This document shows, piece after piece, positions 29,245-39,863 of a DNA stretch of 64,000 bases. The position numbers were made by a program, and so were the translations under genes. Source of the DNA: Microbacterium elymi (GTDB lineage Bacteria; Actinomycetota; Actinomycetes; Actinomycetales; Microbacteriaceae); contig NZ_CP091139.2 in assembly GCF_021582895.2 (NCBI RefSeq), positions 2,666,001-2,730,000 of the forward strand. The letters are read 5' to 3'. The notes beneath the pieces are model-generated. The model searched no databases and had not been told where the DNA came from. It saw nothing but the letters and a program-made list of their open reading frames with translations. Every line of letters starts with the position of its first letter. Within the stretch, counting starts at the first letter, position 1.

Positions 29245-30442
29245 GGGCAGGGAGAGCACGCCCGGGGACCGCGGCGCCGAGGCGGCGGCGGAAATCGGCC
29301 GGGATCCACAGGTCGTCGCGGCACAGCTCATCCAGGCGGGCGCGTGCCATGCCGTACATGGCCGAGTCGAGTCCGCCGCGCAGGATGTCGAGGACGTTCT
29401 CGACGCCGGCCTGCCCGTTCGCCGCCAGCCCCCACAGGTAGGCGCGGCCGATGAGCACGGCCCTGGCGCCCAGGGCGAGCGCCTTCGCGACGTCGCTGCC
29501 GCGGCGGATGCCGCCGTCCAGCAGCACCTCGAGCTGGTCGCCGACCGCGTCCGCGATGTCCGGCAGGACCGGATCGAGGCGGGGGTGGAGTCGAGGTTGT
29601 TGCCGCCGTGGTTTGACACCGAGATCGCGCTCATCCCGACATCCACCGCGCGGCGCGCGTCGTCCAGCCGGCTGATGCCCTTGAGCATCATCGGGCCGTC
29701 CCACTGCGCGCGCAGCCAGGCCAGGTCGTCCCAGGTGGGCGGGGGCGTGGTCATCCATTCGCCGTACGCACCGAAGAACGTGGGGGCCGCCTCGTCGCCG
29801 ACGACGAGGTTCGGGGTGGTCAGGTCGGGGATGCCGCGCCGGACGAACCGGTAGGCCCAACCGGGTCGGGTGATGGCCGCGGGGACGTACCCGACCAGCG
29901 TCTTCAGCGAGATGCGCTCGGGGATCTGCGGGTTGCCCAGTCGCGACCGTTGGAGAACGACCAGTCCAGGGTCACGATGACGGCGCGGGCACCGGCCGCG
30001 CGGGCGCGGTCCAGCCGTTTCGCGATGGTGTCGCGACCGCCCTGCCAGTACACACTGGTAGTGTAGCGGGGCGCCGGCGGCGGCCACCTCTTCGACGGGC
30101 TTGCTGGCGAACGAGCTGAGCGACATGGCGATGCCGCGGGCCGCGGCCGCGCGGGCCACGGCGACCTCGCCGTCCGGGTGCACGGCCTGCACACCGGTCG
30201 GGCTGATGACCACCGGGAAGGACTGCTCCACCCCGAGGACGGTCGTGGACAGGTCGCGCTCCGCCGGCATCCCGGCCACGTGCGGGGACAGGCCTAGCTC
30301 GCTGAATGCGGCCATGTTGTCGGCGTAGGTCACGCCCTTCTCGGACCCGGCCAGCAGCGCTCCGTACACCGACGCCGGCAGGCGCTTGCGCGCGCGCCGC
30401 TTGCGCCTCGGCGACCGTCTCGAACCAGGCGTTGCGCGCCAT
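29219..30442 (-). CDS. mftD: Mycofactocin maturation oxidoreductase MftD
   Basis: FMN-dependent alpha-hydroxyacid dehydrogenase-family enzyme (407 aa restored) that oxidatively deaminates the cleaved Val-Tyr core to premycofactocin. N-terminus [44 protein letters not shown] with the catalytic His, and [23 protein letters not shown]-binding. Lesions: GCTTGC 30399-30404 (restores EAQRRARKRL), one extra base near 30050, single G losses near 29936 and 29565. Starts 2 bp before the mftC stop region; last gene of mftABCD. Confidence 0.87.
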
Positions 30443-30443
30443 C

Positions 30444-31700
30444 TCAGCGGTCTCCGTCGGGGCCGGCCGCGAGCCCCGCGGCGAACTCGGCTACCGGGCT
30501 CGTGTTGCACGCCGAGACCGGGGGCGCCGCGGGCCGCCGCTGGAGCAGTGTCAGGGGCACCGCGGCCCGCGGGCGCGGGGGAGAGGTGCGGTGCGATCGG
30601 TCCACGCTCGGCTTGGGGCGCTGGTGCTCGGCCTGGGCGAGCGCCTCCTCGCCGAAGCCGCGCACGCACTCCGGGTCCGGGCCGTCCAGCGGCAGGCCGG
30701 TGAAGAACTTGGCCGCCATGCAGCCGCCCTTGCAGGTGTCGAAGAACTGGCAGGCTTGCAGGCGCCGCCGGACTGCGGCGAGCGCAACCGGGCGAACAGC
30801 TCGGATTCGCGCCACACCTGGGCGAAGCCGCCGTCGCGGATGGAGCCGGCGAGGAACTCCTCGTGGATCGCGAACGGGCAGGCGTACACGTCGCCGATCG
30901 GGTCGATCAGGCACACCACCCGGCCGGCGCCGCACAGGTTCAGCCCGGGAAGGGTCCCGCCCAGGGCGGACAGGTGGAAGAACGAGTCGCCCGTGAGCAC
31001 GTCGTCCCCGTGCGCGAGCAGCCAGTCGAACAGCTCACGCTGCTGGTCCTGCGTCGGGTGCAGCTCGTTCCAGACGTCGGCGCCGCGCCCCGCCGGTCGC
31101 AGTCGGGTGAGGCGCAGCTGCGCGCCGAACCGATCCGCGATGGCCTTGAACTCGTCCAGCTGGCCGATGTTGGTGCGGGTGCACACGACCGAGAGCTTGA
31201 GCCGGGTCATCCCGGCCGAGGAGAGCCGCTCCAGCGCCCGCATCGCGAGGTCGAAGGACCCCGGACCGCGGATCGCGTCGTTCACCTCGGCGGTGGCACC
31301 GTCCAGCGAGATCTGGATGTCGACATAGTCGTTCTGCGCCAGCCGGACCGCGATCTCGTCGGTGATGCGCACGCCGTTCGTGGAGAACTTCACCCCGACG
31401 TCGTGCGCGGTGGCGTAGTCGACGATCTCCCAGAAGTCGCTTGCGGACGGTCGGCTCGCCGCCGCCGATATTCACGTAGAACACCTTCATCCGCTCGAGC
31501 TCGTCGATCACCGCCTTGCACTCGTCGGTGGTCAGCTCGCGCGGATCGCGCCGGCCGGACGCCGACAGGCAGTGCACGCACGACAGGTTGCACGCGTAGG
31601 TCAGCTCCCAGGTCAGGCAGATCGGAGAGTTCAGCCCCGACTCGAAGTGGTCGACGAGCCGCTTCGGACGGGTCGGGGGTGCGGGGGCGATGAGGGTCAT
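30444..31700 (-). CDS. mftC: Radical SAM mycofactocin maturase MftC
   Basis: Radical SAM/SPASM enzyme that decarboxylates and cross-links the C-terminal Val-Tyr of MftA. 418 aa restored, with a long Pro/Arg-rich tail past residue 370. 4Fe-4S motif CNLSCVHC at about residue 32, SAM motif GGGEPTV, STNGVRI, and SPASM Cys segments CGAGRVVCLIDPIGDVYACPF and CKACQFFDTCKGGC. Lesions: GCTTGC 31439-31444 (restores EPTVRSDFWEI) and a base lost near 30756 in the SPASM region. ATG overlaps the mftB stop. Confidence 0.92.
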
Positions 31701-31971
31701 GCGGCCTTCTCCACGAGCATGTCGGACGCGCGGAGGGTCTCCAATGCGCGCAGGTACAGCGGGAACTCGTCCTCGGGGACGCCGGCGGCGGCGAGGGCGT
31801 CGGCGACGGTGGATGCCTCGGCCACCCCCGCGACGACGCTCAGCAGCTGGGCGATTTCAGGAACGACAGCTGCCGGGTGCCGAAGTGATACAGCAGCGCG
31901 CCGAACGGCTCGGGCCGGATCGACACGCGCGGGTGCAGGCGCAGCGTGCTGCGCAGCGTGAGCTCGGACAT
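31697..31971 (-). CDS. mftB: Mycofactocin precursor-binding protein MftB
   Basis: 91-aa (restored) PqqD-like RiPP recognition element that presents MftA to MftC. Sequence blocks LHPRVSIRPEPFGALLYHF and LSFLKSPQLLSVVAGV are characteristic. A C lost from a C run near 31858 truncates the frame at SPSC; correction carries it to KAA and a TGA overlapping the mftC ATG. Begins 9 bp after mftA, so it is translated with the precursor gene. Confidence 0.9.
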
Positions 31972-31979
31972 CGGACGGC

Positions 31980-32078
31980 TCAGTAGACGCCGCACATGCC
32001 GTCGATCGACACCTCTTCGACCAGCGATTCCGTCTCGACCTCGGCGGCGGTGCTCTCGGGTGCGGTGGTGTTCTCCAT
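31980..32078 (-). CDS. mftA: Mycofactocin precursor peptide MftA
   Basis: 32-aa precursor with an acidic leader rich in Thr, Glu and Ala and the diagnostic C-terminus EEVSIDGMCGVY; the final Val-Tyr becomes the cofactor. Too short for routine ORF calling but unmistakable. RBS GAGGAAGAGG precedes ATG 32078. First gene of mftABCD, with an MftR palindrome 55 bp upstream. Confidence 0.96.
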   Translation of the reverse strand: MENTTAPESTAAEVETESLVEEVSIDGMCGVY

Positions 32079-32132
32079 GGCCTCTTCCTCTCTGAAGCGG
32101 ATGCCGCGTCCTCGCGGTGGCAGTGAGCTTAC

Positions 32133-32147
32133 TGGCATCGAGTGCCA
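32133..32147. promoter_or_regulatory. MftR operator, copy 2
   Basis: TGGCATCGAGTGCCA, identical to the site between mftE and mftR. On the mftA strand TAAGCT follows at -10 distance and TTTTCA lies 17 bp further up, so the palindrome fills the promoter spacer, as for a repressor. Confidence 0.8.
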
Positions 32148-32183
32148 ATGAAAAGGGCCATTCCCATTTCAGGCGGCCTGAGA

Positions 32184-32477
32184 TCAGAAATCCACCGGAT
32201 CGAACCGGCGCAGACCGGGGCGGGCGGCGATCATCTCGGCCAGCTCGGGGACCGCGCCCTCTGCGCCGCGGAACGCCCGGTAGGCGAGTTCGGACTCGGC
32301 ATCGGCCCACTGCTCGTAGAGCGTCCAGACCGTCGGATCCTCGCGGTCCTGCAGCCATTCGATCCGCTCCGCGCCGGGGAAGGCGCGGGTCTGGGCGAGC
32401 ATCCGGTCGAACACCTCCCGCGCCGCGTCGGCGCGCTCGGGCACGATCCGGAATTCCACGAGCGCCATGATCGGCAT
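32184..32477 (-). CDS. Antibiotic biosynthesis monooxygenase (ABM) domain protein
   Basis: 97-aa ferredoxin-like alpha+beta barrel protein: MALVEFRIVPERADAAREVF at the start, then RIEWLQDREDPTVWTLYEQW and a C-terminal RPGLRRFDPVDF. Family members are cofactor-free monooxygenases or quinone/aldehyde-handling proteins; the role here is unknown. ATG 32477 is preferred because GAGGAGG lies 5-6 bp before it; ATG 32468 is internal. Divergent from IclR 2 with an operator between, so probably part of the IclR regulon. Confidence 0.82.
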   Translation of the reverse strand: MPIMALVEFRIVPERADAAREVFDRMLAQTRAFPGAERIEWLQDREDPTVWTLYEQWADAESELAYRAFRGAEGAVPELAEMIAARPGLRRFDPVDF

Positions 32478-32556
32478 TCCCGCCTCCTCTGCTCTCGCCG
32501 GGCCCGCGCCCGGTCGAGGGCAGGCTATTGGCGGCCCCGGCGCCGAACATCCGATA

Positions 32557-32571
32557 TTCCGCCGGGCGGAA
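32557..32571. promoter_or_regulatory. IclR-type operator, perfect palindrome
   Basis: TTCCGCCGGGCGGAA, a perfect 7+1+7 palindrome, in the divergent promoter region of the ABM gene and IclR 2. It is the best copy of the motif found at 13770, 13831, 23046 and 33567. Confidence 0.75.
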
Positions 32572-32656
32572 GCCGCGCACATCGCGCGTGCACCCGCGTT
32601 ACTGTCGGCGCAGCGGGCGGCGCTGCTGTCGGCGGGGACGGGCAGGAGGACCGACG

Positions 32657-33518
32657 ATGGGGGATGCGGTGACCGGCGTGGCCGCCGACGATGACGGTGA
32701 CACGGGGGACACTGGCAGGCCCGACGACACCGGTGATCCCGACCGCGCGCCCATGGGCGCCGCCGGCCGGGTGAAGTACACCGCGGCGGGCCGGGTGCTG
32801 GCCACCCTGGAGGTGTTCCGGGGCGAGCCCGAGCCGCTGAGCATGGCCGAGATCAGCCGGCGCTCGGGGCTGAGCATGACGACGACCCACCGGCTCATGC
32901 ACGAGCTCATCGACTGGGGCGCCGTCGAGCGCACCGAGCACGGACGCTACCGGCTGGCCACCAAGATGGTGGAGCTGGCGGCATCCTCCACCGTCGCGCT
33001 CCGGCTGCGCGAGCGGGCTCTGCCGGCGCTAGCCGGCTTGCACCGGATGCTGCGCGTCCTGGTCGTGCACCTCTCGGTCCGCGACGGATTCGACGGCGTG
33101 TACGTCGAGTCGCTGCGCACGGCTCACGGCGGCGTGCGCAGGCAACCGGATCGGCGGCCGGATGCCGCTGCACATGACCGCGACCGGCCGCATCCTGCTG
33201 GCCTACGCCGACGCGCACACGCAGGACGCGTTCCTCGCGGCTCCGCTCGAGGTGCGCACGCCGTACACCGTCACCGATCCGGCTGTCCTGCGGGCCGAGT
33301 TCCACACGATCCGAGAGCAGAAGTGGCTGATCACCACCCGGCAGGTCACCGTCGACACCGGCGGGGTGGCCGCTCCCGTCTTCGACGCGCAGGACCGGGT
33401 GGTCGCTGCGGTCGGGATCGTCCTGAATCTGGAGGAGCACCACCTCGAGGACTACGTGGAGATGGTGCGCGCCGCGGCGGCGCAGATCACCCGGGCGATC
33501 GAGACCGGCGCGCCGTGA
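32657..33518 (+). CDS. IclR-family transcriptional regulator 2
   Basis: 286 aa restored. An Asp/Gly-rich N-terminal 40 residues, winged helix at about 50-110 (LSMAEISRRSGLSMTTTHRL), then the effector domain with VVHLSVRDGFDGVYVESL and LHMTATGRILLAYAD. One extra G in GCAGGC at 33138-33143 breaks it; removal gives GGVRSNRIGGRMPLHM. RBS AGGAGGA before ATG 32657. It carries the perfect palindrome upstream, so it is the prime candidate for the regulator binding the TTCCGCCGGGCGGAA sites. Inducer unknown. Confidence 0.9.
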
Positions 33519-33566
33519 CCGTGCCGGGCCGGGACGGGGTGTTCAGTGAGCAGGACACGACTTGTC

Positions 33567-33581
33567 TCCCACCGTGCGGAA
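33567..33581. promoter_or_regulatory. IclR-type operator, upstream of the CoA ligase
   Basis: TCCCACCGTGCGGAA keeps 12 of 15 positions of the palindrome and lies 94 bp before the ligase start. Confidence 0.45.
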
Positions 33582-33675
33582 GCGGGGCCGCGGTGTCGGC
33601 GACGGATGCCGATAGTGGAGATGCGCGGCCGGTACACGGGCCGTCGCCCCGCCCGTTCCCGGAGGTACCGATTCC

Positions 33676-35035
33676 ATGACGACATCCCTCGTCGCACCCG
33701 CCGAGCAGCTGTTCGCACCGGAGGTCGACACGACCCCCTGGGCGGTGCGAGCAGGAACAGCAGCGGCAGGCGTTCACCGAGATGCTGCAGCGGCTGCGCG
33801 GGCACGAGGTGTGGCGGGAGCGGCTGCGCACGGCGCCGGAGGCCATCCGCTCCGAGCAGGACCTGTCGGACGTGCCGCTCACGCTCAAGGAGGACCTGCG
33901 CGCGGCGCAGGCCGAGACGATCCCGGACCGCCCCCTCGGCGCGTTCCAGCTGGTCGGCGCGGGCGAGCTGGTGCAGTTCGCCAGCTCGTCGGGCACGACC
34001 GGCGCCCCGGTCTTCTTCGGGCTCACGGCGAACGACCTGCGCCGCTGGACCGCCGGCATCGGCAACGCCTACCGCACCGCCGGCGTCGCGCCCGGCGCCC
34101 GCGTCGCCCACACCACCGGGATGGCGATCGTGGCCGGCGGGCTCCCCTATGCCGACGGCATCCGCGCCGCCGGCGGCGGCCTGGCCTGGATCGGCGGGCA
34201 GACCAGCTCGCGCATGACCATGTCGATGCAGCGCCTGCAGCTGAACGTGCTCGTGGGTACGGCATCCTTCGTCCCGCACTTCGCCCGGCGATGCGAAGAG
34301 GAGCTGGGCGTGCCGGCCACCGACCTCTCGGTGCGCACGATCATCGCGGGCGGAGAGCCGGGCGCGGGCGTCCCGCACATCCGGCAGGGGATGCTGGATG
34401 CCTGGGGCGCCACCCGGGTCAGCGAGTTCATGGGGCTCGGCGACGTGCTGCCCGCGATGTGGGCGGAGTGCCATGTCGGCAACGGCATGCACTTCACCGC
34501 CGCCCCCGACGTGATGGTCGAGCTGGTCGACCCGGTCACTCTGGAGCACGTGCCGTGGGAGCAGGGGGCGACCGGCGAAGCCGTCTACACCACCCTCACC
34601 CGCGAGGCCTCGGCCGTGGTCCGGTTCCGCTCCCGCGACCAGTTCGTCGTGACCGGCACACGGTGCGCGTGCGGCCGCACGGCTCCGACGGTGCGCTGCG
34701 TGGGCCGCACCGACGACATGCTCATCTACAAGGCCATGAACGTGTACCCGACCGCCATCCGCGACGTGGTGCTGGACGTGGCATCCGATGTCCTGACCGG
34801 GTCGATGCGCATTCGCAAGGAGACGGCCCAGCAGGTGCGGTTCGACGACCCGCTGCCCCTGCAGGCCGAGCTGCGCGACGGGACGGGAGCCGACGGCGCC
34901 GCCGACGTCCTGGCCGCAGCCGAGGAGGCGGTGCGGGCAAGCCTGCGCGTGCGCATCCGGATCGAGCCGGTGCCGGTCGGGGTCATCCCGATCGGCGAAT
35001 ACAAGAACGCCCTGGTGTATGTGGAGGGCTCGTAG
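33676..35035 (+). CDS. Phenylacetate-CoA ligase-like AMP-forming enzyme
   Basis: 453 aa restored, ANL-superfamily acyl-CoA ligase. P-loop FASSSGTTGAPVFFG at about residue 103, adenine-binding EFMGLGDVLP (about 250), YTTLTREASAVVRFRSRDQ, and the C-terminal hinge/lysine domain with GRTDDMLIYKAMNVYP and IGEYKNAL. It would activate a carboxylic acid, likely the product of the island's aldehyde dehydrogenases. Two bases appear missing near 33749. RBS GGAGGT before ATG 33676. Followed 13 bp later by an aldehyde dehydrogenase. Exact acid unknown. Confidence 0.86.
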
Positions 35036-35048
35036 GAAGAGGGATGCC

Positions 35049-36505
35049 GTGAGCACCACGATCGACCACCAGACCCGCGCCGACGCGATCTACGCCGGCG
35101 GGCGGTGGATGCCGGCGTCCGCGACCGGGCGGATCACCGTGCAGAACCCGTACGACCGGAGCATCGTGGGAACGGCGCCCGACGGGAACGTGGCCGACGT
35201 CGATGCGGCGGTGAGCTCGGCCCGCGCCGCGTTCGACCACGGGCCCTGGCCGCGCCTGGCGCCTGCGGAGCGTGCCGGGTGGATGCGCCGCCTCGCCGAC
35301 GAGCTGGAGCGCCGCGGGGACGCGACGGCCGAGCTCGTGACGAGCGAGAACGGTCAGCCCCTCACGATGACCCGGGTGCTCAGCGGGTGGATGCCCGCCG
35401 CGCACCTGCGCTACTACGCCGACCTCGCCGAGACGTTCGAGCCGGAGCAGGAACGCGCCCACACCGGCCGCCCGGGATCGTCGCTGGTGCGCACCGAGCC
35501 GGTCGGGGTGTGCGGGCTGATCGTGCCGTGGAACTACCCGCAGTCGCTGCTGTCGGCCAAGCTGGCGCCGGCGCTGGCCGTCGGCTTGCGCGGTGGTGGT
35601 CAAGCCCGCCGCCGAGACCCCGCTGGACGCGTTCGCGTTCGCCGACGCGGCCGAGGCGATCGGACTTCCGCCGGGCGTGATCAACGTCGTGACCGGCGGG
35701 CGCGAGACCGGAGCCGCGCTGGTGGACCATCCCGGCGTGGACAAGATCGCGTTCACCGGGTCGACGGCGGCCGGGCGCGTGATCGCCGCGCGGTGCGGCG
35801 AGCGGCTCATCCCGGTCACGCTCGAGCTCGGCGGCAAGTCGCCGGCAGTCGTGCTGGACGACGCCGACGCCGCGCAGACGCTCGCCGCGCTGAAGGGCCT
35901 CTCGTTCATGAACAGCGGCCAGACCTGCTTCCTGCTCTCCCGGGTGCTCGTGCCGCGGACGCGGCTGGACGAATTCACCCAGGGGCTCGCCGAGGTGGCG
36001 CAGGAGCTCATCCTCGGCGATCCGCGCGACGCGGCGACCGAGCAGGGGCCGCTCGTGTCGGAGCGGATCCGCACCCGGGTGCGCGGGTATGTGGAGGCCG
36101 GCACCGCGGCCGGGGCGCGCGTGGTCACCGGCGGACGCGACCTGCCGGGTGCGGAGGGGTTCTTCTACGAGCCGACGATCATGGCCGATGTCGACCACGC
36201 CGGTCCGCTCGCGCAGGAGGAGGTCTTCGGCCCGGTCGTGATCGTCGCGCCGTACGACACCGACGAGGACGCCGTCGCCCTCGCCAACGACACCGCCTAC
36301 GGGCTCGGCGGCGCGGTCTTCAGCGCCGACGACGAGCGGGCGCTTGCGCATCGCGCGCCGCATCGAGACCGGGACGATCGGCATCAACGGCTACCAGCCC
36401 GACCTCGCGCTGCCGTTCGGCGGCTACAAGGCCTCGGGCCTCGGCCGCGAGCACGGACCCGAGGCCCTCGGCAACTTCCTGAAGATCAAGGCCGTCTACC
36501 GCTGA
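35049..36505 (+). CDS. NAD-dependent aldehyde dehydrogenase
   Basis: 484 aa restored. Oxyanion region [34 protein letters not shown], nucleophile Cys in [10 protein letters not shown] and [10 protein letters not shown]. Two insertions: GCTTGC 35584-35589 (restores [15 protein letters not shown]) and 36342-36347 (restores [13 protein letters not shown]). GTG start follows the ligase by 13 bp; the pair likely turns an aldehyde into an acid and then its CoA ester. Last gene of the island on this strand; aspC converges. Confidence 0.9.
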
Positions 36506-36560
36506 CCTCGCTCCGCTCGTTCAGGGACCGCGCGGCGACCGGTCCGCGGCATCCCGTCCG

Positions 36561-37764
36561 TTACGCGAAGAGTCGCTGCAGCCGCTGCACGCCCTCGAGC
36601 AGCTGGTCGTCGCCCAGCGCGTACGACAGGCGCAGGTAGCCGCTCGGGCCGAACGCCTCGCCCGGCACCACGGCCACCTCGGCCTCGTCCAGGATGAGGT
36701 CGGCCAGCTCGAGCGACGTCGTCGGCGTCTGCCCGGCCCATTGCCGGCCGAGCAGCCCCGCACGTCCGGGTACACGTAGAACGCGCCCCGGGGGTCGGCA
36801 CCGTCATCCCGTCGATCTTCGACAGCTCCGCCACGATCAGCTTCCGGCGCCGGTCGAATGCCTGGCGGAATCCCTCGGCCTCGTCCTGCGGGCCGTTCAG
36901 CGCGGCGACGGCCGCCCGCTGGGCGATGTTGTTGACGTTGCTGGACAGGTGCGACTGCAGGTTGGCGGCCAGCGTGATCGCATCGCGCGGGCCGACCATC
37001 CAGCCCAGCCGCCAGCCGGTCATCGCGTAGGTCTTGGCGACGCCGTTGACCAGGATCGTCTGGTCGGCGACCTCGGGCACCGCCTCGACGATCGAGACCG
37101 CCTGCACGCCGTCGTAGACGAGGTTCTGGTAGATCTCGTCGGTGATGACCCAGATGCCGTGCTCGAGCGCCCACTGCCCGATCGCGCGCGTCTCGTCGCG
37201 GGTGTACACCGAGCCGGTCGGGTTGGACGGCGACACGAACACCAGCGCGGTCGTCCGCGCGGTGCGGGCGGCCTCGAGCTGTTCGACCGTGACCTTGTAG
37301 TCCTGGTCGGCGCCGGCGAACACCTCGACCGGCGTGCCGTCGGCCAGGGCGATCGCCTCGGGATAGGTGGTCCAGTAGGGCGCGGGCAGCAGCACCTCGT
37401 CGCCGGGGTTCACCACCGCCTGGAACGCCTGGTAGACGGCCTGCTTGCCGCCGTTGGTGACCACGACCTGGGCCGGGTCGACGCCCAGCCCCGAGTCGCG
37501 CAGCGTCTTCGCGGCGATCGCCTGGCGCAGCTCGGGCAGGCCGGCCGCGGGGGAGTAGCGGAAGTTCTTCGGGTCGTGCAGGGCCTCGGCCGCGGCATCC
37601 ACGATGAACGGCGGGGTGGCGAAATCGGGCTCGCCGGCGGCGTAGGAGATGACGGGCTTGCCCTGCGCCTTCAGCGCCTTGGCCTTCGCGTCGACCTTGA
37701 GGGTCGCCGACTCGGCGATGGCGGACAGCTTGCGGGACAGCGGCTTTCGGGCGCGTTCGGTCAC
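36561..37764 (-). CDS. aspC: Pyridoxal-phosphate aminotransferase, aspartate aminotransferase type
   Basis: Class I aminotransferase (401 aa restored). [36 protein letters not shown], the PLP-lysine segment [17 protein letters not shown] and C-terminal [10 protein letters not shown]. It transfers the amino group of aspartate to 2-oxoglutarate in the cytoplasm. Two G losses from G/C runs (near 36771 and 36798) break the C-terminal domain; correction gives [20 protein letters not shown] start. In relatives this gene lies near trpT-secE; here 24 kb separate them. Confidence 0.92.
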
Positions 37765-37791
37765 CCTGAAATGGTATCCCCTCCCCTCCCT

Positions 37792-37869
37792 CGAGATCGT
37801 ACGATTTGGCCGGGTGCACATGAGTTTCGGTCCGGTTTGATGTGCAGTGGAGAATTTGATGTGCACTCG
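37792..37869. repeat. REP-like palindrome, family A, degenerate copy
   Basis: The 32 bases from 37792 match the left arm of the 7480-7557 element at most positions (ATCGTACGAT, GGCCG, GTGCACAT); a partial right arm TTGATGTGCACTCG ends at 37868. It lies upstream of aspC. With the copy after murB it brackets the mycofactocin island. Confidence 0.7.
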
Positions 37870-37968
37870 CCGCGCCGCCGCCGCGAGGCGGGATGCCGCA
37901 CCCGCCCTGGTCGTGAGACTCAGTACCGCGTAGACTGGGTCTGAGTCCCATACCGCGAGGAGATCCCG

Positions 37969-39679
37969 ATGGCCGCCGCATCCGCCTACGACCCGCCCGT
38001 CGACGATTACGCCTTCCTGTACGGCGAGGCGTTCGGCCTCGACCTGGTCGACCGCGCCACCGGCGGCGAGCTGTCGGCCCAGGACGCGGTGGAGATCATC
38101 GCCGGCGCCGGCGAGTTCGCCGCATCGGTCCTCGCCCCGCTCGAGGCGGTCGGCGACCGCGTCGGCGCGCAGCTGGTCGACGGTCAGGTGCGTCTGCCCG
38201 AGGGGTTCGCCGAGGCGTACCAGGCGTTCGTGGAGGCCGGCTGGATCACCGCCGAGGCTCCGGCCTCGGCGGGCGGCGACGGCCTTCCCGGTGCGGTGCG
38301 CGCCGGACTCGGCGAGATCTGGAACGCCTCGAACGCGGCCTTCGCCCTGTGCTGGCTGCTCACGGCCGGGCAGATCCACGCGCTGGATGCCGCCGCATCC
38401 GACGAACTGCGCGAGACCTACCTGACCAAGCTCGTCTCGGGCCGCTGGACCGGCACGATGAACCTCACCGAGCCGGATGCCGGCACCGACCTGGGCGCGA
38501 TCCGCACGATGGCCACCCCGCGCGAGGACGGCACCTGGTCGATCACCGGTCAGAAGATCTTCATCACGTGGGGTGATCACGACGTCGCCGAGAACATCGT
38601 CCACCTCGTGCTCGCGCGCACCCCGGATGCCCCGGCCGGCGCCAAGGGGCTGTCGCTGTTCGTCGCCCCGAAATTCCTCGTCAACGACGACGACTCGCTC
38701 GGCGACCGCAACGCGATCACGACCGTCACGATCGAGCACAAGCTCGGCATCCACGGCTCGCCGACCTGCGTGCTCGCCTACGAGGGGGCCACCGGACACC
38801 TCGTCGGCGAGGTCGGCGGGGGACTTGCCGGCATGTTCGTGATGATGAACTCCGCCCGCACCGGGATGGGCTTCCAGGCGACCGGTATCGCCGATCGCGC
38901 CTACCAGCAGGCCGCCGCCTATGCCGCCGCACGGCTGCAGGGCCGGTGCTCGACCGCCCCGCCGGCACCTCGATCGCCGAGCACCCCGACGTGCGGCGGC
39001 TCGCCTGTCGATGGGCAGCGAGATCTTCGCGATGCGCGCGCTGGACGTGTACGTCGCCGATCTCTTCGACGGCGACGAGACGGCGCTCGCCGAGTTCTTC
39101 GTGCCGATCCTGAAGGGCTGGACCACCGAGGACGCCGTGCAGATCACCAGCGACGCCATCCAGGTGCACGGCGGCATGGGCTTCATCGAAGAGACCGGAG
39201 CCGCCCAGCACTACCGCGACGCCCGGATCATGCCGATCTACGAGGGCACCACCGCGATCCAGTCCAATGACCTCATCGGTCGCAAGGTGATCCGCAACGG
39301 CGGCGGGACGGTCGACGCGCTCGTGGCCCGCATCGAGGAGACGACCGCGCGGCTGCGCATGAGCACGCATCCGGTCGCGCAGCGCACGGCCGAGCGGCTG
39401 GAGCGTGCGGTCGAGGCGACCCGGCGGGCCACGGCATCCGTGCTCTCGTTCGCCTCGGCCCCGCGCGACGCCGCCGCGGTCAGCGTGCCGTACCTCATGC
39501 TGCTGGGTGTGCTGGCCGGAGGGTGGATGCATGCGCTGGCCGTCGCCGCGGTGCTCGCCCACGAGACGGAGGGGGAGAAGGATGCTGCGCGCCTGACGCT
39601 CGCGGACTTCTACGGCGCCCACCACCTGCCCCGGGTGCACGCCCTGGCCGAGACCGTCGCCGGCGGCGAGATCGGCTGA
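37969..39679 (+). CDS. Acyl-CoA dehydrogenase
   Basis: FAD enzyme of beta-oxidation (570 aa restored), of the longer type with an extra C-terminal helical domain. Substrate/FAD motif [44 protein letters not shown], and the C-terminal [23 protein letters not shown] with IYEGTTAIQ (shown here only in part). Two G losses (near 38953 and 38998) break the middle; correction gives LQGRVLDRP and VRRLRLSMGSE. RBS GCGAGGAG before ATG 37969. It may process the CoA ester made by the upstream ligase, but lies beyond aspC, so that link is weak. Confidence 0.91.
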
Positions 39680-39722
39680 CGCGAGCCACCGGAGGTTCCG
39701 GCTGGGCGCGGCTCATCCGTCC

Positions 39723-39807
39723 GTGCAGAACTCCGGAGTTTCCTGCGCCCGACGTCCGTTCCGGCAGAATCGACGGGTTGTGTGCCAGGTTCTCCGGAGT
39801 TCTGCAC
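39723..39807. repeat. 16-bp perfect inverted repeat (REP-like palindrome, family C)
   Basis: GTGCAGAACTCCGGAG (39723-39738) and its exact complement (39792-39807) enclose 53 bases. Each arm contains the palindrome CTCCGGAG. It lies between the acyl-CoA dehydrogenase and the lipoprotein gene. Confidence 0.75.
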
Positions 39808-39863
39808 GCGCCCGCGCGGTGACGCGGCGCGCAGGCTAGGCTCCTCGGAACGAAGGAGGCGGC

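Noticed and set aside
30384-30389. GCTTGC in mftD as a second insertion next to the one at 30399
   Set aside because: It encodes the conserved KRLP segment in frame; removing a base here would break MftD.
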